A stretch of 64,000 nucleotides of DNA, taken from positions 7,819,501 through 7,883,500 of the forward strand of contig NC_085127.1 of assembly GCF_030269925.1 (NCBI RefSeq), read 5' to 3'. This DNA is from Bombyx mori. Taxonomy: Eukaryota > Arthropoda > Insecta > Lepidoptera > Bombycidae. Below, piece by piece: positions 56,805-64,000 of the stretch (its first letter is position 1; each line of letters starts with the position of its first letter). Under the pieces are notes generated by a model, which made no database searches, was not told the origin of the DNA, and was given only the letters and a program-made list of their open reading frames with translations. Made by a program: the position numbers and the translations under genes.

Positions 56805-57781
56805 TCGTGAGATCGACTACAAATTCAGGCATATACTCATGTGACGAACAGCTTCACTTGCTCTGTGTTTCGGTCATTAACATTTGTGCAAATTCATACA
56901 TTTATAGTTAGTACTTATAGAAGTCTCTATTTCAAGGAATGATAGTTTAGGTTTGAATGACTTTATGTGAGTCCTCAATTATTTAATTTAAAAATATACC
57001 CGCTTACAATACAAACCCGTATATGTTTAAGAGCACTTGAAGCGCATATGAAGAATGTGAGACACGCAATAATGCTTGTTTATATAGAGAAGACAATTTA
57101 AAATTCATTCGCGAAGCAGCTGGTCTCGAGTTATTAGGTTTACAAAACATTAACTGTCCCCTTCACACTAATAAGCTAGACCGCGCCAGAGAGAGATGGG
57201 CAGACTTTTCATGATGCGCATGCAGTGCGACGTCACGCCCCACGCTTATTCACACACACTACACAAGCGCAACGTGTGAATGTATTGAACGTGAGCTACA
57301 TGGAAGGCGGAGTGGGGGGTGTTAGGTTTTATTTTCGTTACGGAATTTCTTGATTCGGTCGCCGCGCTCAAAGCCCGCGATAAAAGCTATGCAATAGCTT
57401 AAAAAAAGTTCACATAGCAAACGTTAAAATACAACTTCTTCATGAATCTAAGAATTATCAAAGTATATACAGACACCATTTAATTTTCTTATGTTGACTA
57501 CCAGCCACAATATTATTCCCTACTTCGGTTCGTCACCCTTTCACATCCCACAACTTCGAGATAAACGATGTTTATTTTGGACAAACAAATATTCAGAGGT
57601 TACATACATAGTTTATCGTTTAAAGTTTCGACTTGTACCGAGAAACTCATGAATATGCTATGATAAAGATGCTCTGCTGTTCTAAAATTCTATATGCTTG
57701 TCTTCATGAATTACATTTTCACTCATCGCTAAATTATATTGACTATTTATGTTCAAACTATCACACATTAATCTCGTTTTC
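56805..57781. other. Non-coding DNA with a GC-richer patch
   Basis: About 57170-57370 is richer in GC and CpG (GACCGCGCCAGAGAG, GGTCGCCGCGCTCAAAGCCC). No gene or known repeat recognised. It lies 1 kb upstream of the receptor exon, so an upstream promoter or untranslated exon is possible but unproved. Confidence 0.4.
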
Positions 57782-58023
57782 ACTGGTGGTAGGACCTCTT
57801 GTGAGTTCGCACGGGTAGGTATCACGACGCTGCCTATTTCTGCCGTGAAGCAATAATGCGTTTCGGTTTGAAGGGTGGGGCAGCCATTGTAACTATACTG
57901 AGACCTTAGAACTTATATCTCAAGGTGGGTGGCGCATTTACGTTGTAGATGTCTATAGGCTCCAGTAACTACTTAACACCAGGTGGGCTGCAAGATCGTC
58001 CACCAACCTAAACAAGAAAAAAA
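57782..58023 (+). repeat. Bm1 SINE upstream of the receptor exon
   Basis: ACTGGTGGTAGGACCTCTTG start, complete body, CTAAACAAGAAAAAAA tail. Its tail lies 250 nt from the splice acceptor of the first coding exon. Confidence 0.94.
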
Positions 58024-58271
58024 TTTAAACAGGTATCAGCTAGTTACACGTATACTTAATCTTCGTTAAATGTTGAAAATCTATATTTAGACAATTACCA
58101 TTTTTTTAAAACCTCCACAGCTTATAAACAAAACAAAAAGAAGTTATTGTTTACCTAGTTTTCACAACATGACATATCGTCACGATCAATTTAAATATTT
58201 ATTCACTTTGTCTACATTGTCTCCAGTCTGCAAACGCTCCAAAGAAAATACTCCTTTGTCTTTTGTTACAG

Positions 58272-58982
58272 TTCGTTCATCTTTAATCGGTAGACCACGC
58301 ATGACGAAACATGGACAACGAAGGCAACAGTACCATATTATATGATGGTAATATAATGTACCCAAGTGAATTAACTCTTCGCACAGAATTCAATACGGAT
58401 GGTAATAATATGAACGTCTGTGCAATATGGCCAATAGAAAAATGTATAGAGATCCTCATACTAAATGACACAAAGACTGATGATATCCTTGGCCGATCGT
58501 TCATTTACAATGATACTCAACTTACATGCTTAGAACATGCTCCAGTACTCACCAAAACCACTGTAATCAGAGCGAGCGTTCTTTCTGCTATGGCTTTTTT
58601 ATCCTTCATTGGCAATGTGGCAACAATTATAAGCATTCGGAGGAGTAAAAGATGCAGAGGAAGAGCACGACCTTCTTGGACCGCCATTTACAGTTTAATA
58701 TTCCAGCTCAGTATAGCTGACTTGCTAGTAACGATCTTCTGTATAGCAGGAGAAGCCGCTTGGTCGTTTGCTGTCCAGTGGTATGCTGGTAATATTGGAT
58801 GCAAATTATTCAAATTCCTACAGATGCTAGCTCTTTATTTGAGCACTTTTGTCTTAGTACTAATAGGAGTGGATCGGTGGCTTGCCGTTAAATATCCAAT
58901 GAAAAGTATGGCTACAGCGACAAGAAGCGGAAGGCTGGTTATAATTGCGTGGGTCCTGAGCGTCATACTCAGCATTCCTCAG
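58272..58982 (+). CDS. CrzR: Corazonin receptor-like GPCR, first coding exon (CDS 58311-58982)
   Basis: A class A peptide GPCR of the plasma membrane; in insects the corazonin receptor answers the neuropeptide corazonin and belongs to the GnRH/AKH receptor group. This exon encodes residues 1-224: an extracellular N-terminus with Asn glycosylation sites at 6, 52 and 67, TM1 with Gly-Asn (101-102), TM2 with SIADLL (Asp137), Cys164 for the loop disulfide, TM3 ending IGVDRW (DRW in place of DRY), and TM4 with Trp214. The SLIFQLSIADLLVTIFCIAG and LSTFVLVLIGVDRWLAVKYP blocks are what I recall for corazonin receptors. The ATG at 58311 is the first in frame. TTTTGTTACAG ending at 58271 is a good acceptor, so an untranslated exon lies upstream. 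The exon ends CAG|GTAAAT at 58982, phase 0. An AKH receptor is the main alternative and less likely. Confidence 0.88.
58301..58345 (+). promoter_or_regulatory. Overlapping upstream ORF in the receptor leader
   Basis: An ATG 10 nt before the receptor ATG, out of frame, opens a 14-codon frame that ends at TGA 58343-58345 inside the coding region. If used it would lower receptor translation. Its context (CGCATGA) is weaker than that of the main ATG (AACATGG). Confidence 0.5.
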
Positions 58983-60379
58983 GTAAATATTAATTATGAG
59001 TCTATTTGTCTTAACCGAAGAGTCCAATTTAACTTTCGTGAATTTTAATAGACAGCATTAACAACCCTAAAGGAATATTTATAACTTGAGTCGTTACTGG
59101 TAGCGTGTATTGAGATTCCGCAGAGGTATGTATATTCGCGAAACAGGTTTGAAAAATGAAATTGGTATTTTTTAATACAACTGATAATTCCACTTCATTA
59201 ACTCCTTGACAACAGATGTCTTCTTTGCCCATCACATCATTCGGTACAATAAAAAGACTAGCCAGCGAGAAAACAATTAAAATTCGTAAAATAATAGTAG
59301 AAAAATCCATGGTTTTCAACCTTGAATCTCGATTTTAATAATAATATACAGATGTTAAATGTTGAACATGCTTGGCATTTCACACGAATTGCTCATTGAA
59401 AAGAAGGGTAGTCATTTGACAAACTGTACACACAGGTGTGCCTGCCAAATTGCGCCGTGTTTACCATTGTCTTTATGAACAAAAAAAAATTCCGTACAAC
59501 ATTCACGGCTTTTGAAACATTCCAAAGCGAACGGCTAACACGATTTAGATACGCCTTTTAAAATGGATTCGACGTAATAGGATTATTTAATTTATATTCT
59601 TCGTCTCTACACTCATCGATGCTCTAATGAGTATTTTATGAAATTAAATTACTATGAAATAATTTGTATATTTATGTCATTCATTTGACCCGATTTTCAT
59701 AACCAAATGTGCTAAAATAGACTATAAAGGGCTTATATTTTTTATCAGATTATTTATATTTATTTACAAATTTCTTAATAATAATTCAGTCTGTTTTGAA
59801 TCGTTGTAGATTTCAATCAGAATAAGTGCGCCCTCTGGAAACGTGATAGAAGAATTCTAAAGTGTCCTTCATTACTACTGTACTTCACGCATGATTTTTA
59901 TATGAAATGCATCATAAAAAAAATTTTTTTCATGATCTTCATGATCCTTAGATGGGCAACAATAACTCAAAGTCCACCTTTTTAGTGTTACGTTACCAAC
60001 TCCTATAAATACTATAATAATACTTTTCGAAACGACAAGAGTGTGCTACTAATGCATTAATAGCATTATTGTTTATAATGTATGTAATACAAATATAACT
60101 TGAGTTCCCGTACGGTCTCTTCAGCACAACAAAAATATTCCAACGAACATTTTTTTCACGAGCCACATGAATAATAATTTGTTTCAAAACTATGTTCCGT
60201 TATTAATATTCATATAGGCACATAATAAGTACATTCGGAGCAGAGGCGGGGGGCCCCCGTGCTCTCATGTAAAGCGACCCGCTGGACACGACCGGAATTC
60301 TAATCTCAAGGTCGAATTTTTTTCATGCAAATCAAATATCAGTTTCAATTATTTTGTTTTCAATTTCGTATATACGTAT

Positions 60380-60610
60380 ACTGGTGGTAGGACCTCTTGT
60401 AAGTCCGCACGGGTACCACCACCCCGCCTTTTTCTGCCGTGAAGCAGTAATGCGTTTCGTTTTGAAGGGTGGGGTAGCCGTTGTAACTATACTGAGACCT
60501 TAGAACTTATATTTCAAGGTTGGTGGCGCATTCACGCTGTAGATATCCATAGGCTCCAGTGACCACTTAACACCAGGTGGGCTGTGACCTCGGCCGCCCA
60601 CCTAAGCAAG
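60380..60610 (+). repeat. Bm1 SINE body in intron 1
   Basis: ACTGGTGGTAGGACCTCTTG start, small deletion in the GGGTAGGTACC block, end CCACCTAAGCAAG with no A-tail. Confidence 0.92.
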
Positions 60611-60740
60611 TGGAATTCAATCGTGAACATTTGTTAAGTACGAATTTCATTAGAAAATTGGTACTTGCCATTCGAACACCGGTGCATCGTTAGATATTAA
60701 TGCACCGGACGTCTTATCCTTTAGGTCACGACGACTTCTA
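60611..60740 (-). repeat. Bm1 head, inverted relative to the adjacent body
   Basis: 'gaacatttgttaagtacgaa', then box B-like 'cattcgaacaccgg' and box A-like 'cctttaggtcacgac' in minus orientation, joined directly to the plus-strand body before it. Confidence 0.8.
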
Positions 60741-61068
60741 GATGCCGTCACTCACCTGGAGATATGAATTCTAAGTCTCAGCTGTATAGTAAAACGGCTG
60801 TCGCACCCTTCAAACCTCAACACATTACTGCTTCAGATTCACCTGTAATTGAGCAAATTAATTTGTGCGGGTTTCATTTTGATTACACTATGTTATTCTT
60901 TCGTAGTGAAAGTCATTCGTGGCCATGAGTTAATTGGATTAGATTTAATCTTCAATTAGAGTTGATTAGATAGCTTGGTATTTGCATGCGGGATTCCAAC
61001 ACCGGCACAGTCGCATCGCTTGTTACGAATACACCGACTGTCTTATACTTAAAGCCAAGACAACTTTA
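60741..61068 (-). repeat. Diverged Bm1 with head, internally deleted
   Basis: Minus-strand order: body piece (CCTGGAGATATGAATTCTAAG..CACATTACTGCTTCA), a deletion, the linker (TGTGCGGGTTTCATTTTGAT), then a decayed head to 61068. Confidence 0.78.
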
Positions 61069-61339
61069 AATTAATACTACTACTAGTGACTAGTATGATA
61101 ATATATTATAAATCATTAGTCTAAGGCTATTACGTATATTAGGAGTCTAGGAATCTACTAGGGTCATATTTATTACTCTCACAAAGCATTCATCTGTTCC
61201 TGTTTAAAAGATAAGATAGCCGTCATACAATCTAGATTTGAACCTCATATCTAAAATAGGTTGGCGGCATTTACTTTGATTTCCATGGACATCCATGGTA
61301 GTTTCGTTGGCCCATAGTATAAAAAAGTTTTTGTTTCAG

Positions 61340-61523
61340 GCCGTAGTATTCCGAGTAGCAAAAGGCCCGTTCTTTGAAGAGTTCCATCAGTGTGTTACAC
61401 ATGGATTCTACACGGAGCGATGGCAGGAACAAGCATACACTACTCTGTCGCTAGTCTTTATGTTCATACTGCCATTGATTATATTGGTTTCTACTTATGT
61501 GTCGACGGTTAGGACAATTGCAC
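61340..61523 (+). CDS. CrzR: Corazonin receptor-like GPCR, second coding exon
   Basis: Continues the receptor from residue 225 for 61 codons plus one base. It encodes extracellular loop 2 (GPFFEEFHQCVTHGFYTERW), whose Cys at about residue 242 is the partner of Cys164, then TM5 with its Pro (LVFMFILPLIILVSTYV) and the start of intracellular loop 3 (STVRTIA). The GPF-EEF-QCVTHGFYT pattern is, as I recall, the clearest corazonin-receptor signature. Acceptor CAG at 61337-61339; donor C|GTAAGT at 61524, phase 1. TM6, TM7 and the C-terminus are not visible in the remaining 2.5 kb, so the gene is incomplete here. Confidence 0.88.
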
Positions 61524-61831
61524 GTAAGTTTCATTTTACTAATATGACATCGTCTCAAACTTTTTTGGTCTGTGTGTTGCATGTCGCGTGACGGTCGGCC
61601 ACGGAGTAGGGATAAAGTGAAATGCGCTCGTCAGAGCAGCCAAGGCCAATATGGCGGCGCCTATTGAGCAGCTGACCGTGTAGTGTATAGACTATTACTT
61701 AATTTATGCCAGTGCTCCACGCTGTTTTGTTTTTGTCAGTGTTTAATCTAAATGTTGTTTGCCAGAGTTAAATGTCTATAATGTGAAAAAAAGTTTCAAT
61801 TTTACTGTGGTTTCATAAAACCACACAATCC

Positions 61832-62010
61832 TTTTTTTTTAATCGCCTAACTATTGCTAGTAGTCTTGAGGGGTTATGCTAGCTTCAACGGACGCGTAGG
61901 CGAGCTCACGGAGCTCACAAAAGCAGTGCTTCGCTGAATCTACCATGATCAGAATCGCAACCCTTTGAAAAGATCCGACGAGAAATTTAATGGGCTGTTT
62001 TACTACCAAT
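61832..62010 (-). repeat. Old 3' fragment of the jockey-type LINE
   Basis: T-run, then 'gcgagctcacgg', 'gcttcgctgaatctacca', 'gaaaagatccgacgagaaat' in minus-strand 3' UTR order, with heavy divergence and a broken stem-loop. Confidence 0.65.
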
Positions 62011-63077
62011 GGGCAGCTAAATTCATCGGATCATTGTGCAGATCAATGGAAACGACCAGACCAGAGGCTTTATCTCTAGTAACCGGATCATTAGTTCTAT
62101 CCTATTCGTAGTATGTAACTGTTATTTAGCATTGGTATGTGAATGTTTTAGGCACTTTTAACAGAGAAATATATATTATCTAGCCTTTGAATATCGAATG
62201 CTTGAATTTAACTCTATGAGAATTAATAAATTAAACATTTTAAAATAAAAACGGCTTCCTCGCTAAAATCCGCTATTTATTAATTTATTCAATTAAATAC
62301 AAAGTCAGGCTTACAGTTTTCACCAAAACGCCTAACTCGTTAACCCAAAAAACATTACTAAAATTATTAAGTATTTATTATTATGCAAAAAATAATATTA
62401 TTTTAGATAAAAGTATTCCCGGTATTGGTATGCCAATGATTTTATTGACAGTATTTTAAAAGCCCCTGATAATAGAATTCTGAAATAGCACAACTCATGT
62501 ATTTTCAATGAAAACACAAGTTGATCTTTTAGATCCATAAATAAATTAGTGACTATATTTGTTGTATAGGTTGAAATTGTAAACGAGATTTTGTTTTAGA
62601 TTTTGTTTTATATACTTAATGCTTATTCACTTAGAACTAGGATTAAAGTATTTATTAAAGATAGATATTAGAGATAATAGATATTAGAAAATTAGATTAA
62701 AGATATTGTTAAAGTCTCCTGTATTACGCCAGCAAAAACACAGGAGACATGAACTAATAAATATAACCGGATCAAGTTATCAAATAGTATAATTAAAAAG
62801 ACCCATACATGTGCTCACATATACAAGTATGTTAGAAGTCATAGTTGTTGAGCGTAAATGAATTATTTACTAACTGAAAATCTTATTATTGTACTCATAA
62901 ATAATAAGTACATGTATGTAGCTCCAAATCTTGCTTGCTACACAATGTTTCCAATGGAACTACAATGAAATAAAATATGTGTTATGATCGATTCGATTCG
63001 TGATATGTTTTCTCAAACGCGGCAAAAGAGGTATAGCTAGCTTCAAGAATATAAAGATGATAACAATAGAGTATTAA

Positions 63078-63308
63078 TCTATACATATAAATAAAATTAG
63101 AGTGTCTGTTTGTAGTATTGAAATAATCGCTTTTTACTACATGCGTATGAATATATATATACGGTACATACACCAAAATAACATTTTTTACAATTTTTGT
63201 CTGTCTGTCTGTTTGTTCCGGCAATTCTCTGGAACGGCTGGACCGATTTTGATGAAACTTTCACTGATAGGTAGCTGATGATATAAGGAGTAACTTTTTT
63301 TAGACTAG
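63078..63308 (+). mobile_element. Helitron-like element
   Basis: A|TCTATACATATAAATAAAAT start, GGAACGGCTGGACCGATTTT and TTTCACTGATAGGTAGCTG in the middle, CTAG near 63305. A common lepidopteran family. The 3' part looks shortened and its hairpin is not clear. Confidence 0.55.
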
Positions 63309-63419
63309 CTTCGCCCCGTATATTATATTATATTACTTTAAGTTTCAAATACTTTACAGTTTTCGTGGTCACGAAAGTCATTCGTCGGTCAGACGTTATG
63401 CCGCAAAAGTACATTTTTT

Positions 63420-63663
63420 ACTGGTGGTAGGACCACTTGTGAGTCCGCGCGGATAAGTACCACCACCCTGCCTATTTCTGCCGTGAAGCAGTAATTCGTT
63501 TCGGTTTGAAGGGTGGGGCAGCCGTTGTAACTATACTGAGACTTTAGAATTTGTATCTCAAGGTGGGTGGCGCGTCTACGTTATAGATGTGTATGGGCTC
63601 CAGTAACCACTTAACACCAGGTGGGCTGTGAGCTCGTCCACCCATCTAAGCAATAAAAAAAAA
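63420..63663 (+). repeat. Bm1 SINE in intron 2
   Basis: ACTGGTGGTAGGACCACTTG start, complete body, CAATAAAAAAAAA tail. Confidence 0.95.
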
Positions 63664-64000
63664 CCATAGTTTTCATTATATCTATGACTAAAAAAGGCCA
63701 AAGAAAATACTAGCCTTACACGAATTATGATTTTCTGTAAAACTGAATACTTAGTTGTTACTTGAATATTTATTATAAGTCTCGAGAGAAACTATGACCA
63801 GTATTAACCATAAGAAATATCACTGATAATTTTAGTTAACATAGATAATTTAAAACATAAACGTCTAAAGTTATAGTGTACAGAAAGAAAAAATAATTAA
63901 CATACAACAACTATACTTAAGAGAATTAATTAAAAGTATATACGTATTATCCGATATTATATAACAAGACTCACCTTAAAGTATTCAGTGCTTTTAATAG

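Larger units (their letters stand above)
58983..61339 (+). other. Receptor intron 1 (2357 bp)
   Basis: GTAAAT donor and TTTTTGTTTCAG acceptor, phase 0 on both sides. Holds at least three Bm1 pieces at 60380-61068 and an otherwise featureless AT-rich stretch 58983-60379. The frame runs on 19 codons past the donor (to about 59047), so retention would give a receptor cut after TM4. Confidence 0.82.
61524..64000 (+). other. Receptor intron 2 (5' part), repeat-rich
   Basis: Starts GTAAGTTT. Contains the LINE fragment, Helitron-like piece and Bm1 listed below; 62011-63077 is AT-rich with nothing identified. No exon with TM6/TM7 motifs (CWxP, NPxxY) was found. Confidence 0.6.

Noticed and set aside
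59029..59319. Minus-strand 96-codon frame in receptor intron 1
   Set aside because: No domain, overlaps the exon-intron border on the other strand, no transcript signals.
1..64000. CRISPR arrays, bacterial operons, riboswitches
   Set aside because: No regularly spaced direct repeats with unique spacers and no prokaryotic gene organisation; the DNA is animal nuclear sequence.

Overview
The window looks like lepidopteran nuclear DNA, most probably domestic or wild silkworm (Bombyx). The reasons are about 20 copies or fragments of the Bm1 SINE, several lepidopteran-type Helitrons ending in CTAG, an AT-rich background, and one host gene that reads as an insect neuropeptide receptor. It is almost entirely a transposon graveyard, with two young, apparently intact retrotransposons and the 5' part of one real gene.

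Layout. 1-1.15 kb: decayed LINE and Bm1 remnants. 1.18-6.46 kb: a complete jockey-type LINE with both ORFs open, a 9-bp target site duplication (TSD), a duplicated internal promoter and a highly structured 5' UTR. 6.5-13.1 kb: Bm1 copies, a CR1/jockey-like LINE tail, a Helitron and a long inverted repeat. 13.5-15.6 kb: an unassigned open frame, then a Bm1 split by a non-autonomous hAT-like element with an 8-bp TSD. 15.9-19.05 kb: a GC-rich repeat, a dead mariner transposase and a Helitron. 19.3-25.76 kb: an intact BEL/Pao LTR retrotransposon with identical LTRs by eye and a 5-bp TSD. 25.8-47.4 kb: dispersed repeats, including three more copies of one 0.42-kb Helitron family, LINE 3' ends, a GC-rich block and a THAP-like relic. 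47.98-48.8 kb: a periodic motif array next to a strong TATA/Inr/DPE core promoter, likely an LTR relic. 48.8-57 kb: more Helitrons, hairpins, a TIR element and a LINE tail. 58.27-61.52 kb: two coding exons of a class A GPCR, best read as the corazonin receptor. The gene runs + and continues past the window or into an exon I could not find.

How the parts work together. The LINE supplies an endonuclease/reverse transcriptase. Its 3' UTR is present as at least five truncated copies, and a 9-bp stem in it is kept by compensatory changes. The BEL element supplies its own gag, protease, RT/RNase H and integrase. The SINEs, Helitrons and hAT-like element are non-autonomous passengers. The receptor would couple corazonin peptide binding to G-protein signalling; its first intron and upstream flank have collected Bm1 insertions.

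The most unusual signal is the LINE 5' UTR. It holds a tandem array, about 86-90 nt per unit, of alternating RNA stem-loops. The stem sequences differ completely between units while pairing, a UUUC loop and the spacing are kept.
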